From DATKWD01 sp963704815 (GTDB lineage: Bacteria > Actinomycetota > Acidimicrobiia > Acidimicrobiales > Salinilacustritrichaceae), in NCBI GenBank assembly GCA_963704815.1, contig CAVPHU010000010.1, positions 186,001-250,000 of the forward strand: a stretch of 64,000 nucleotides of DNA, read 5' to 3'. Shown here piece by piece: positions 28,421-38,610 of this stretch. The translations under genes and the position numbers were made by a program. Position 1 is the stretch's first letter; each line of letters starts with the position of its first letter. Below the pieces are notes generated by a model, which saw only the letters and a list, made by a program, of their open reading frames with translations, searched no databases and had not been told where the DNA came from.

Positions 28421-28449
28421 TTGCTTCTGTGCGTGCTGGTGCGTAAAGT
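28421..28449 (+). promoter_or_regulatory. Possible rpoBC promoter P2
   Basis: TTGCTT and TAAAGT are separated by 17 bp, about 100 bp before rpoB. Confidence 0.45.
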
Positions 28450-28551
28450 TGGCGGTTCCGTGTTCGGTCGTGCCTCCTGCAGGAACTCCAATTCTTCTTC
28501 GGCGCGCCTGACCACACCTCGGCCATCCCCTTCTGTCTAGGAGTCGTCGCC

Positions 28552-31500
28552 TTGCCAGCTCGCTCGACCGTCCGCGACCGGTATTCGTTCAACAACATCG
28601 AGGACACCCTCGAACTCCCTGACCTCATCGCAGTTCAGCGCGAGTCCTTCGACTGGTTCCTCGACGAGGGACTGGCCAACACGTTCCGGGACATGAGTCC
28701 GATCAAGGACTTCACCGAGAACCTCCAGCTCCACCTCGAGTTCGATCCGCACGACCCGGACCTCGAGCCGATTCCGAAGTTCTCCGTCGAGGAGTGCAAG
28801 GAAAAGGACATGACCTACGCGGCCCCGATCTTCGTGCGGGCCCAGTTCCAGAACCGGGAGACCGGCGAGATCAAGGAACAGACGGTCTTCATGGGCGACT
28901 TCCCGATCATGACGGACAAGGGAACGTTCATCATCAACGGCACCGAGCGCGTGGTCGTGTCTCAGCTCGTCCGCTCGCCGGGCGTGATCTTCCAGCCGGG
29001 TGAGCGCTTTCGTCTTCGCAACCTGGCCAAGCACCAGCTCGTCACGGGCACCATCCACCCGTACCGAGGCGAGTGGATCGAGTTCGACGTCGAGCAGAAG
29101 CCGGGCAAGGACGTCACCGCCGGCACTCGGGTCGCCCGCAAGCGCCGCCTCAGCATCTTCGTCATCCTCCGGGCCCTCGGCTACGACGAGGAGAACGCTC
29201 CCGGGTTCCTCGAGGCCTTCGTCCGCCACTTCGACTTCCTCGAGGGTCAGTGGGAGAAGGACCGCGACCTCGCACCGACTCAGGACGATGCCCTCGTCGA
29301 GATCTACAAGCGAGCTCGCCCAGGCGAACCGCCCTCGGTCGACTCGGCCCGCAACTACTTCCGCACGGCGTTCTTCGAGAACCGACGCTACGACCTCAGC
29401 CGGGTCGGTCGTTACAAGCTCAACCGCAAGCTCGGCCCCGAACTCGGCAAGCTGGGCGAGCTCTTCCCCCAGATCGAGCTCGACCTGCCCGAGTCCGATC
29501 AACCGGTGCTCAGCCGCTGCGAGGTACTGGCCTCGATCACCTACCTGCTCAACCTCGTGCAGGCCGAGCCGGGCTACCGCCTCGACGATCAGGACCACTT
29601 CGCCAACCGCCGCATTCGCAGCGTGGGCGAGCTGATTCAGAACCAGGTCCGCATCGGGCTGTCTCGCATGGAGCGGGTCGTGCGCGAGCGCATGACCACC
29701 CAGGACGTGGAGGCCATCACGCCCCAGACGCTCATCAACATCCGTCCGGTGGTCGCGGCCATCAAGGAGTTCTTCGGAACCTCGCAGCTCAGCCAGTTCA
29801 TGGACCAGGTCAACCCGCTGTCGGGCCTGACCCACCGCCGACGCCTCTCGGCCCTCGGGCCGGGTGGTCTGTCCCGTGAGCGGGCCGGCTTCGAGGTCCG
29901 CGACGTCCACTTCTCCCACTACGGCCGCATGTGCCCGATCGAGACGCCGGAGGGCCCGAACATCGGCCTGATCGGTGGTCTGGCCACGTTCGCCCGCGTG
30001 AACGAGTTCGGCTTCATCGAGTCGCCGTATCGCAAGGTGGTCGACGGCAAGGTCACCGACGAGATCGTCTACCTGGCAGCCGACACCGAAGAGGACTACG
30101 TCCTCGCGGAGGCGAACGCGCCCCTGAACGAGGACGGCAGTTTCCGAGATCCACGCGTGCTCGTCCGACGCTCTCCTCAAGCCGCCACGCTCGGCGAACT
30201 CAAGCTCATGCTCGAGCGCGACGTCTTCTTCGGCGCCACCACCGAGATCAGCAACGTCCCGCCCGAAGAAGTCGACATGATGGACGTCAGCCCCAAGCAG
30301 ATCGTCTCGGTCGCCACGGCCCTGATCCCGTTCCTCGAGCACGACGATGCCAACCGTGCCCTCATGGGTGCCAACATGCAGCGCCAGGCCGTGCCGCTGG
30401 TCAAGGCCGAAGCCCCTTACATCGGGACCGGCATCGAGGCTCGTGCGGCGCGCGACGCCGCCGACATGATCGTGGCCGACGAGGACGGTGAGGCGCTCGA
30501 GGTCGACGGCGACCACATCACCGTCGAGTACAAGAAGGCCGGCCGCAAGGTCTACCGCCTGCTCAAGTTCGAGCGTTCGAACCAGGACACGAGCATCAAC
30601 CAGAAGCCACGGGTCCGCGAGGGCGACAAGTTCAAGAAGGGCTCGATCCTCGCCGACGGCCCCTCGACCGACAACGGCGAACTGGCCCTGGGCAAGAACC
30701 TGCTCGTGGCCTTCATGGTGTGGGAGGGCTACAACTTCGAGGACGCGATCATCCTCTCGGAGCGCCTGGTCCGCGACGACGTGCTCACGTCGATCCACAT
30801 CCACGAGCACGAGATCGACGCCCGTGACACCAAGCTGGGTCCCGAAGAGATCACCCGGGACATCCCGAACCTCTCCGAGGACATCCTCAAGGACCTCGAC
30901 GAGCGCGGCATCATCCGCGTGGGTGCCGAGGTCGGCCCCGGCGACGTGCTCGTCGGCAAGGTCACGCCGAAGGGCGAGACCGAACTGACCCCGGAAGAGC
31001 GCCTGCTTCGTGCCATCTTCGGTGAGAAGGCCCGTGAGGTCCGCGACACCAGCCTGAAGGTGCCGCACGGCGAGTCGGGCAAGGTCATCGACGTCCGGGT
31101 CTCGACCCGCGACGAGGGCAACGAACTGCCGCCCGGCGTCAACCAGATCGTTCGGGTGTACGTCGCCCAGAAGCGTCAGATCAGCGTGGGCGACAAGCTC
31201 GCCGGCCGTCACGGCAACAAGGGCGTCATCTCCAAGATCCTTCCGGTCGAGGACATGCCGTTCCTGGCCGACGGGACTCCGGTCGACATCATCCAGAACC
31301 CGCTCGGCGTGCCGAGCCGGATGAACGTCGGTCAGGTGCTCGAAGCTCACCTGGGCTATGCCGCCCGCTGGGGCTGGAATGCCGGGGACGACATCGAGGG
31401 CGTTGGCGCCGAGCCGGTCCGTGGCACCGAGGAGAAGACCCGAACGGTCACCCCGCCGGCGACGCTCATCGCGACGCCCGTCTTCGACGGCGCCCACTGG

Positions 31501-32139
31501 GACGAGGTCGAGCAGGCCGGTCGACACCCGACGATCAAGAAGATCTTCGCCAATCTCCGGCCCGAATCGGTCGACGGCACCCAGCTCATGGGACTCGACG
31601 GCAAGGCCACGCTCTACAACGGCCGCACCGGCGAGGCCTACGACCAGCCCATCACGGTCGGCTACGTCTACATCCTGAAGCTGAACCACCTCGTCGACGA
31701 CAAGATCCACGCCCGTTCGACGGGCCCGTACAGCATGATCACCCAGCAGCCGCTGGGCGGAAAGGCGCAGTTCGGTGGACAGCGTTTCGGCGAGATGGAG
31801 GTGTGGGCCCTCGAGGCCTACGGCGCCGCCTACTGCTTGCAGGAGCTGCTGACCATCAAGTCCGACGACGTGCTCGGCCGAGTCCGGGTCTACGAGGCGA
31901 TCGTCAAGGGCGAGAACATCCCCGAACCGGGGATTCCCGAGAGCTTCAAGGTGCTCATCAAGGAGATGCAGGCCCTGTGCATCAATGTCGAGGTGTTGGC
32001 CAAGGACGGCGCCGAGATCGAAATGCGTGAACTCGATGAAGAGATCTTCCGCACGACCGAAGAGCTCGGTATCGACCTGACCCGCCCCGAACGTGGCACC
32101 GACGAGGACGACGCTCGCCGCGCCGCCGGCCGGCTCTAG
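28552..32139 (+). CDS. rpoB: RNA polymerase beta subunit
   Basis: 1195 aa, intact. The start is TTG at 28552, preceded by TAGGAGTCGTCGCC; the next residues PARSTVRDRYSFNNI fit the family. The rifampicin pocket reads SQLSQFMDQ then THRRRLSALGPGGLSRERA, with Asp, His and Ser present at the three classical resistance positions, so a susceptible-type target is expected. The catalytic and flap regions (GEKAREVRDTSLKVPHG, KRQISVGDKLAGRHGNKG) and the C-terminal GGKAQFGGQRFGEMEVWALE are normal. rpoC follows after 164 bp. Confidence 0.99.
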   Translation: MPARSTVRDRYSFNNIEDTLELPDLIAVQRESFDWFLDEGLANTFRDMSPIKDFTENLQLHLEFDPHDPDLEPIPKFSVEECKEKDMTYAAPIFVRAQFQNRETGEIKEQTVFMGDFPIMTDKGTFIINGTERVVVSQLVRSPGVIFQPGERFRLRNLAKHQLVTGTIHPYRGEWIEFDVEQKPGKDVTAGTRVARKRRLSIFVILRALGYDEENAPGFLEAFVRHFDFLEGQWEKDRDLAPTQDDALVEIYKRARPGEPPSVDSARNYFRTAFFENRRYDLSRVGRYKLNRKLGPELGKLGELFPQIELDLPESDQPVLSRCEVLASITYLLNLVQAEPGYRLDDQDHFANRRIRSVGELIQNQVRIGLSRMERVVRERMTTQDVEAITPQTLINIRPVVAAIKEFFGTSQLSQFMDQVNPLSGLTHRRRLSALGPGGLSRERAGFEVRDVHFSHYGRMCPIETPEGPNIGLIGGLATFARVNEFGFIESPYRKVVDGKVTDEIVYLAADTEEDYVLAEANAPLNEDGSFRDPRVLVRRSPQAATLGELKLMLERDVFFGATTEISNVPPEEVDMMDVSPKQIVSVATALIPFLEHDDANRALMGANMQRQAVPLVKAEAPYIGTGIEARAARDAADMIVADEDGEALEVDGDHITVEYKKAGRKVYRLLKFERSNQDTSINQKPRVREGDKFKKGSILADGPSTDNGELALGKNLLVAFMVWEGYNFEDAIILSERLVRDDVLTSIHIHEHEIDARDTKLGPEEITRDIPNLSEDILKDLDERGIIRVGAEVGPGDVLVGKVTPKGETELTPEERLLRAIFGEKAREVRDTSLKVPHGESGKVIDVRVSTRDEGNELPPGVNQIVRVYVAQKRQISVGDKLAGRHGNKGVISKILPVEDMPFLADGTPVDIIQNPLGVPSRMNVGQVLEAHLGYAARWGWNAGDDIEGVGAEPVRGTEEKTRTVTPPATLIATPVFDGAHWDEVEQAGRHPTIKKIFANLRPESVDGTQLMGLDGKATLYNGRTGEAYDQPITVGYVYILKLNHLVDDKIHARSTGPYSMITQQPLGGKAQFGGQRFGEMEVWALEAYGAAYCLQELLTIKSDDVLGRVRVYEAIVKGENIPEPGIPESFKVLIKEMQALCINVEVLAKDGAEIEMRELDEEIFRTTEELGIDLTRPERGTDEDDARRAAGRL

Positions 32140-32209
32140 ACAGGCCTTCGGCTCATGACCCGATCCACCGACCCCGCTGCACGCGATCGCCTCGCGATCT
32201 CGTGGAGCG

Positions 32210-32238
32210 CCGCCCGCCGGCGAAGCTTCGCCGGGCGG
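32210..32238 (+). other. Long hairpin between rpoB and rpoC
   Basis: The perfect palindrome GGCGAAGCTTCGCC is flanked by CCGCCCG and CGGGCGG, giving a very stable stem in the rpoB-rpoC leader. No T-tract follows. It is likely a processing or translation-modulating structure. Confidence 0.5.
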
Positions 32239-32303
32239 AACAGCAGGAGCGGTCTCGCCGAAGGCGGGCCCGAGCAGTTTGCGACCAGAGGGAGCAGCAC
32301 GCA

Positions 32304-35300
32304 GTGCTAGACGTCAACAACTTCGACCAGCTTCGCATCGGACTGGCCACCGCGGATTCCATCCGCATGTGGTCCAACGGCGAGGTCAAGAAGCCCGAGA
32401 CCATCAACTACCGCACGCTGAAGCCCGAGAAGGACGGGCTCTTCTGCGAGAAGATCTTCGGCCCCACCAAGGACTTCGAGTGCGCGTGTGGCAAGTACAA
32501 GCGGGTGCGGTTCAAGGGCATCATCTGCGAGCGCTGCGGCGTCGAGGTGACCCGGTCCAAGGTGCGGCGCGAGCGCATGGGCCACATCGAGCTCGCGGCA
32601 CCGGTCGTCCACATCTGGTATCTCCGCGGCACCCGCTCCTGGCTCGCCTACCTGCTCATGGGCACCGAGGCCCGCGAGGAGCTCAAGGCCAAGATGCTCG
32701 AGAAGGTCATCTACTTCGCGGCCAACCTGGTCGTCTGGGTCGATGACGAGAAGCGTCACGAGGACCTGCCCAACCTCGAACAGGAGATGCTGCTCGAGAA
32801 GGACGAGGTCGAAAAGGACCGCGAGAAGCAGATCGCCGAGCGCTACACCGAGCTCGAGACCGAACTCGCCGAGCTCGAGAAGGAAGGCGCCAAGGAGACC
32901 GAGCTGAAGGCTCGCCGTCGCCAGGCCGAGAAGGACATCGAGGCGATCCGCGAGGAGTTCGACGTCGAGCTCGACCTCGTGCAGCGCAGCTTCGACGAGT
33001 TCAAGGATCTGTTCCCCCGCAAGATCATCGAAGACGAGATGTTGTGGCGCGAGATCGAGGACCGCTACGGCGAGTACTTCGACGGTGGCATGGGCGCCGA
33101 CGCCCTCGCCCGTCTCATCGAGCGCATCGACTTCGACGACGAGGAGGAGAAGCTCCGCATCGCGGTCGACCCGCCCGAGGGCATGCGACCCCTCAGCCAG
33201 CAGCGCAAGCAGAAGGCCATCAAGCGCCTCAAGATCGTCTCGTCGTTCAACCGGCGCGACGACCGCGGCAACCGGGTCAACGAGCCCGGCGCCATGATCC
33301 TCGAGGTCGTTCCGGTGATCCCGCCCGAACTGCGCCCGATGGTGCAGCTCGACGGTGGCCGCTTCGCCACCTCCGACCTCAACGACCTGTACCGCCGGGT
33401 CATCAACCGCAACAACCGTCTGAAGCGTCTGCTCGACCTCGGGGCTCCCGAGATCATCGTGAACAACGAGAAGCGGATGCTCCAGGAGGCCGTCGACGCA
33501 CTGTTCGACAACGGTCGTCGTGGGCGCCCGGTCACCGGTCCGGGCAACCGCCCGCTGAAGTCGCTCTCGGACATGCTCAAGGGCAAGCAGGGTCGGTTCC
33601 GCCAGAACCTGCTCGGCAAGCGGGTCGACTACTCGGGCCGTTCGGTCATCGTGGTCGGCCCGAGCCTCAAGCTCCACCAGTGCGGCCTGCCGAAGCTGAT
33701 GGCGCTCGAGCTGTTCAAGCCGTTCGTCATGAAGACGCTGGTCGACCGCGAGTTGGCTCAGAACATCAAGTCGGCCAAGCGGATGGTCGAGCGTCGCCAC
33801 CCCCGGGTGTGGGACGTGCTCGACGACGTGATCAAGGAGCACCCGGTGCTTCTCAACCGTGCCCCGACGCTCCACCGCCTGGGCATCCAGGCCTTCGAGC
33901 CGGTGCTGGTCGAGGGCAAGGCCGTCCAGATCCACCCGCTCGTGTGCACGGCGTTCAACGCCGACTTCGACGGTGACCAGATGGCGGTCCACCTCCCACT
34001 GTCCGCCGAAGCCCAGGCCGAGGCTCGGGTGCTCATGTTGAGCGCCAACAACATCCTCAGCCCGGCCCACGGCCGCCCGCTGGTCACCCCGACCCAGGAC
34101 ATGATCATCGGTGCCTTCTACCTGACCGAGATGATGGACGGGGCAACCGGCGAGGGCCGTGTGTTCCGGACGATCGAGCAGGTCGAGCGGGCCTACGAGG
34201 GCGGCGACGTCGCCCTGCACGCCAAGATCCAGTTCCGCGACGATCGCCTCATGAAGGACCCCGAGGGGCTCGAAGAGGGCGAGGCCCCCTTCGAGCAGAC
34301 GACGCCGGGTCGGGTGCTCTTCAACAGTGTCCTTCCCGAGGGTTTCGGCTACGTCAACCGTCCCGTCACCAAGCGCGACATGGGTGAGATCGTCGACGAG
34401 TTGGCCAAGAACTACGGCAAGGCGGCCATCGCCACGGCACTCGACGGCATGAAGGACAAATGCTTCCGGTATGCCTCGCAGTCGGGCCTCACGATCTCGA
34501 TCGAGGACGTGCGGACCCCGCCCGAGAAGCGGGGGATCCTCGACGGCTACGAGGTCGAGGCCGACAAGGTCGAGACCCAGTTCCGTCGGGGCATCATCAC
34601 CGACGGCGAGCGTCGCCAGAAGGAAGTCGAGATCTGGACCAACGCCACCGAAGAGGTCCGCCAGGCGATGGAGTTGGCCCTCAAGGCCCAGCAGTTCAAC
34701 CCCATCGACATGATGGTCGGCTCCGGAGCCCGAGGGAACATGATGCAGGTCCGCCAGATCGCGGGCATGCGTGGCCTGGTGGCCAACCCTCGAGGCGACA
34801 TGATCCCTCGTCCGATCAAGTCGAACTTCCGCGAGGGCCTCGCGATGCTCGAGTACTTCATCGCCACGCCGGGCGCCCGCAAGGGACTCGTCGACACCGC
34901 GCTGCGGACGGCCGACTCGGGCTACCTGACCCGTCGACTCGTCGACGTCAGCCAGGAACTGATCATCAACCACGACGACCCCTTCGAGCGGGCCGAGGAG
35001 TCGGGCACGCCGATCCGCGGCATCTGGATCGAGGACATCGTCGCCGACACGTCTGGGAAGCGGGGCTACGTCGAGACCCGCCTTCTGGGTCGCGTGCTCG
35101 CCAACGACGTCGAGTGCTCGACCGAGGGCCCCGACGGTGAGAAGAAGTACGAGGCCGGCACCCTGATCACCCAGGAGATCATGGAGCACATGCGCGACGA
35201 TCCCGAGGTGACCCGGGCCCGCTGCCTGTCGCCGCTCACCGACGATTCGGTGCTCGGCATCTCGGCCCGGGGCTATGGCATCAGCCTCGCCACCGGCAAG

Positions 35301-36245
35301 CTCATCGAGGAAGGCGAAGCCGTCGGAGTGATCGCGGCCCAGTCGATCGGCGAGCCGGGCACCCAGCTCACCATGCGGACCTTCCACACCGGTGGTATCG
35401 CCGGATCCGACATCGCTTCGGGTCTCCCCCGAGTCGTTGAGCTCTTCGAGGCCAGAACCCCGAAGGGCAAGGCCACTCTCGCCCGTGTCTCCGGCGTCTG
35501 CCGGGTCGGCGAGGACGAGGGTCGCGGCCGCTCGATCACCATCGTCACCGACGACGGTGAAGAGGACGTCTATCTCGTCCCGTCGGCCGCCCGACTCGAG
35601 GTCACCGACGGCCAGGAAGTCGCCGCCGGCGACGCCATCGTCGAAGGTGCCCGCGACCCCAAGGAGCTGCTCGAGATCAAGGGCCTCCGCGAGACCCAGC
35701 AGTACCTCGTCGACGAGGTACAGAAGGTGTACCGCGACCAGGGTGTGTCGATCCACGACAAGCACATCGAGCTGATCGTGCGACAGATGACCCGGCGAGT
35801 CGCTGTGTCCGAGCCGGGCGACAGCGACTTCCTGCCCGGCGAGCGGGTCGACCGCAAGGTCTACGTCGACGCCAACAAGCAACTCCGCCTCGAGGGCAAG
35901 CAGCCGGCCGAGGCCCGTGACGAGATCATGGGCATCACCAAGGCCTCGCTGTCGACCGACTCGTGGCTCTCGGCGGCTTCGTTCCAGGAGACCACCCGGG
36001 TCCTGACCGAAGCGGCCATCGAGGGCAAGTCCGACAGCCTGCTCGGCCTCAAGGAGAACATCATCATCGGCAAGTTGATCCCGGCCGGCACCGGCTACGG
36101 CGACTACAACGAAGTCGGCACCGACGCTCCGGCGTACGAGCCGATGGACTTCTTCAGCATGGAGGACGACGAGACGAACCTCGCCGAGTGGCTCCGTGGC
36201 GAAGTCGACGCCGCCGCCGGCGGCAACGGGGACACCGCCAGCTGA
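32304..36245 (+). CDS. rpoC: RNA polymerase beta-prime subunit
   Basis: 1313 aa. GTG 32304 (MLDVNNFDQLRIGLATADSI) is chosen because it gives the conserved N-terminus; the upstream open frame is spacer. The N-terminal zinc site is intact (CACGKYK and CERCGVE, about residues 60-80). The catalytic loop NADFDGDQMAVH and trigger-loop region (GEPGTQLTMRTFHTGG) are present. The second zinc site is not: where most bacteria have Cx6Cx2C before YG, this protein reads RCLSPLTDDSVLGISARGYG (about residues 972-991), leaving Asp, Ser and Gly at those positions. A strong hairpin terminator follows. Confidence 0.99.
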   Translation: MLDVNNFDQLRIGLATADSIRMWSNGEVKKPETINYRTLKPEKDGLFCEKIFGPTKDFECACGKYKRVRFKGIICERCGVEVTRSKVRRERMGHIELAAPVVHIWYLRGTRSWLAYLLMGTEAREELKAKMLEKVIYFAANLVVWVDDEKRHEDLPNLEQEMLLEKDEVEKDREKQIAERYTELETELAELEKEGAKETELKARRRQAEKDIEAIREEFDVELDLVQRSFDEFKDLFPRKIIEDEMLWREIEDRYGEYFDGGMGADALARLIERIDFDDEEEKLRIAVDPPEGMRPLSQQRKQKAIKRLKIVSSFNRRDDRGNRVNEPGAMILEVVPVIPPELRPMVQLDGGRFATSDLNDLYRRVINRNNRLKRLLDLGAPEIIVNNEKRMLQEAVDALFDNGRRGRPVTGPGNRPLKSLSDMLKGKQGRFRQNLLGKRVDYSGRSVIVVGPSLKLHQCGLPKLMALELFKPFVMKTLVDRELAQNIKSAKRMVERRHPRVWDVLDDVIKEHPVLLNRAPTLHRLGIQAFEPVLVEGKAVQIHPLVCTAFNADFDGDQMAVHLPLSAEAQAEARVLMLSANNILSPAHGRPLVTPTQDMIIGAFYLTEMMDGATGEGRVFRTIEQVERAYEGGDVALHAKIQFRDDRLMKDPEGLEEGEAPFEQTTPGRVLFNSVLPEGFGYVNRPVTKRDMGEIVDELAKNYGKAAIATALDGMKDKCFRYASQSGLTISIEDVRTPPEKRGILDGYEVEADKVETQFRRGIITDGERRQKEVEIWTNATEEVRQAMELALKAQQFNPIDMMVGSGARGNMMQVRQIAGMRGLVANPRGDMIPRPIKSNFREGLAMLEYFIATPGARKGLVDTALRTADSGYLTRRLVDVSQELIINHDDPFERAEESGTPIRGIWIEDIVADTSGKRGYVETRLLGRVLANDVECSTEGPDGEKKYEAGTLITQEIMEHMRDDPEVTRARCLSPLTDDSVLGISARGYGISLATGKLIEEGEAVGVIAAQSIGEPGTQLTMRTFHTGGIAGSDIASGLPRVVELFEARTPKGKATLARVSGVCRVGEDEGRGRSITIVTDDGEEDVYLVPSAARLEVTDGQEVAAGDAIVEGARDPKELLEIKGLRETQQYLVDEVQKVYRDQGVSIHDKHIELIVRQMTRRVAVSEPGDSDFLPGERVDRKVYVDANKQLRLEGKQPAEARDEIMGITKASLSTDSWLSAASFQETTRVLTEAAIEGKSDSLLGLKENIIIGKLIPAGTGYGDYNEVGTDAPAYEPMDFFSMEDDETNLAEWLRGEVDAAAGGNGDTAS

Positions 36246-36265
36246 TTCCGCACGAGCTCAACTGA

Positions 36266-36293
36266 CGATGGCCGCCTGAAAAGGCGGCCATCG
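36266..36293 (+). terminator. rpoBC terminator hairpin
   Basis: A perfect 12-bp stem, CGATGGCCGCCT, pairs with AGGCGGCCATCG around a GAAA loop, 21 bp after the rpoC stop. There is no T-run, as is common in GC-rich actinobacteria. Confidence 0.8.
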
Positions 36294-36307
36294 CCGCGCC
36301 CGGAACC

Positions 36308-36441
36308 GGAACTTCCCGGTGGAGTGCCCGCGAACCGCACACGGCACCGGGAAGTTGCGTGTGGCTTGAGGGGTGACCTGGAACTTCCCGGTGGAGTGCC
36401 CGCGAACCGCACACGGCACCGGGAAGTTGCGTGTGGCTTGA
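36308..36441. repeat. Pair of 62-bp hairpin repeats between rpoC and hsp70
   Basis: Two identical 62-bp copies (36308-36369 and 36380-36441) are separated by 10 bp. Each contains AACTTCCCGGTG and CACCGGGAAGTT, able to form a 12-bp stem with a 23-nt loop. The second copy ends exactly at the hsp70 stop codon. Between convergent genes they could act as a two-way terminator, or be palindromic interspersed repeats. Confidence 0.85.
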
Positions 36442-38385
36442 TCAGGTGGGGAGATCGACGCAGGTGCCTGAGTCGGGGTCGAACACGTTGTGGTCGACGG
36501 TGGCGACGACCCCGCAGATCTGGGTGGCGGCGCCGACATCGGCGGGTCCGACGGTCATGAGGAAGCTCGTGGGGTCGTCGGTGATCTCCCACACGCCCGG
36601 TGGGTTGCCGTTGTTGCCGGCGTTGGCGGGCTCGGTGGTGTTGAGGAAGAAGTGCAGGTGCAGCGAGTCGGGTCCGCCGTTGATGTCAGGCGTGAAGTTG
36701 GCGACCGAGTAGCCGAGCCGGAACTGCGAGCCCTCGACCGATGCATCGGCGAGGGTCACGAACGGACCCGTGGGCGCAGGTGGCGCGGTGGTGTCCGAGG
36801 TGGGCGCCGCCGTGGCCTCGGTGCTCCCGGTGGAGTCGTCGGTCGTCGCCAGCGTGGTCGACCCCTGCTGGGAGACCTCGGCCGGAGCGTCATCGTCCCC
36901 GCCGAGGAGCACGAAGGCTCCGACGATGAGGATGACGACCGCCGCCACGCCTCCGATGATCGCGGCGAGCGGAGGCTTGCGGCCGCCGTCGTCCGACCCG
37001 TCAGCGGGTCCTGGTGGGGGCGCGACCGGGGGAGGAGCCACGGCCTGGGTGGGCGCGTCAGCCGCCTGGGTGGGCGGCGGTGCCGGCGGGGTCGCTGTGG
37101 CCGCGGCGGGTGCTGGTGGAGGCTCGGCTGTAGGCGGCGGAGCTTGAGAGGCCGCCGGAGCATCCGGGGTGTCGGACGTCGCCCCGACCACGGCCGCGGT
37201 TGCTGCTGCCGCGGCGACGACCGGAACCACGGAAGCGGCCGGTGCCGGTGCCGGCGGCGGGGTGGGGTCGAGTGGCGGTGTTGCGGCAAGGGTCGCGTCG
37301 GGGTCGAGGGTGGCGAGCGCCCCGCCCTCGTGGGCAGCCACGATGGCGGCGCCGAGCGCGATGCCGTGCTTCGGGTGGGCGTCGACCGCCACGGGGCGTC
37401 CGAATTCCGAGCCGACCAGTTGGGCGACCAGAGGGATGCGCGACGATCCGCCGACGAGGAGGACCGCCGACACCTCGGCAGGCTCGACCGAGGCCGACCG
37501 CAGCGCCCGCTTGAGCGAGGTGATCGAGTCGGTCAGTGCCGGTCGAACGAGGTGTTCGAACTCGGCGCGGGTGAGCCGCACCTCGGTCTGGAGGTTGGGG
37601 AGCATCACGGGAATCGAGACGTCGGTGTCAGCCGAGAGCGCCTCCTTGGCCTCGACGCAGTCGTCTCGGAGCCGTGCCACCGCCGCCATGGACGCAGGGT
37701 CATCGATGTCGAGCTGGTCGATGGCGCCGTCGGTTGCTCGGACGACGTGTTGGAACACCGCTTCGTCGAAGTCGAGCCCCCCGAGGCGCTCGACGCCCTG
37801 GGGTTCGCCCAGGATCTCGAAGCCGTCGTCGGTCTTGCGCAGCACGGCGGCGTCGAACGTGCCACCGCCCAGGTCGTAGACAGCGATCACCGAACCGGGA
37901 TCGACCCGCGCCTGGCTGGCGTAGTGGATCGCCGCGGCCTCGGGCTCGGTCAGAATGGTCACTCCGTCGAGGTCGGCCACCTGGACCGCCTGATCGAGCA
38001 GTTCGGTCTTGTACTGGCCCCAGTTCGCGGGGTGGGAGACGGCGATGCTCGTCGGCGGTCCGCCTTCGGACTCGGTGATCTTGTCGACGACCCATCGGAG
38101 CAGCCGCCCCATCAGCGATGCCGCAGAGTACGGCGTTCCGCCGACGATGATGGGGGTCGGATCGCCGAGACGGCGCTTGAACTCGCGTGCGACCCGCCCG
38201 GGCTCGGTGGCGGCGCGCCGTGCGGCCGATTCGCCCGTGAGGATCTCTTCGTCCTCGCGGAGCAGGATCACCGAGGGGATGACCGGTGACCGGTTGCCGA
38301 GGTTGGCGATCTCGACCCTCGAGTCGCGCCAGATGGCGGCGGCGGTGTAGGTGGTCCCCAAGTCGACGCCGAGGTGGTAGCTCAT
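36442..38385 (-). CDS. Membrane-anchored Hsp70-family protein
   Basis: A 647-aa protein. The N-terminal ~345 residues are an Hsp70/actin ATPase: VDLGTTYTAAAIW (phosphate 1), IAVYDLGGGTFDAAVL (phosphate 2), VLLVGGSSRIPLV (adenosine). No canonical substrate-binding domain follows. Instead there is an Ala/Pro-rich linker (about 350-455), one transmembrane helix (LAAIIGGVAAVVILIVGAFV) and an exported C-terminal domain of about 160 residues with two Cys. Such Hsp70s commonly neighbour IniA/IniC dynamin genes in actinobacteria. It is divergent from the dynamin pair here, so they may share a control region. Confidence 0.88.
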   Translation of the reverse strand: MSYHLGVDLGTTYTAAAIWRDSRVEIANLGNRSPVIPSVILLREDEEILTGESAARRAATEPGRVAREFKRRLGDPTPIIVGGTPYSAASLMGRLLRWVVDKITESEGGPPTSIAVSHPANWGQYKTELLDQAVQVADLDGVTILTEPEAAAIHYASQARVDPGSVIAVYDLGGGTFDAAVLRKTDDGFEILGEPQGVERLGGLDFDEAVFQHVVRATDGAIDQLDIDDPASMAAVARLRDDCVEAKEALSADTDVSIPVMLPNLQTEVRLTRAEFEHLVRPALTDSITSLKRALRSASVEPAEVSAVLLVGGSSRIPLVAQLVGSEFGRPVAVDAHPKHGIALGAAIVAAHEGGALATLDPDATLAATPPLDPTPPPAPAPAASVVPVVAAAAATAAVVGATSDTPDAPAASQAPPPTAEPPPAPAAATATPPAPPPTQAADAPTQAVAPPPVAPPPGPADGSDDGGRKPPLAAIIGGVAAVVILIVGAFVLLGGDDDAPAEVSQQGSTTLATTDDSTGSTEATAAPTSDTTAPPAPTGPFVTLADASVEGSQFRLGYSVANFTPDINGGPDSLHLHFFLNTTEPANAGNNGNPPGVWEITDDPTSFLMTVGPADVGAATQICGVVATVDHNVFDPDSGTCVDLPT

Positions 38386-38610
38386 CGATCTCTCCGTCGG
38401 ATGGTGGGCCGGCGGCCCGGTTGCGGCGCGCCAGACATGTCCAAGCGATGGATTGTAGACAGGTTGACCGAAACCCGAGCCTGCAGGGCATGGCTCCGGC
38501 CGACGAAGGTCCGGCCGGCCATCTACATTCGGCGCCGTGATGGTTCGGGTTGGAGACGTTCGCCGGGTTGTCGGCGCACCCATTTCGGCCCGTGCGCGAG
38601 GCTGAGCACC

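Noticed and set aside
28537..31710. Very long open frames opposite rpoB (about 1057 codons) and opposite rpoC (about 1190 codons)
   Set aside because: Composition (Asp/Glu/Arg/Val/Leu/His rich, no domains) is that of the reverse strand of GC-rich genes; rpoB and rpoC are unmistakable on the plus strand.
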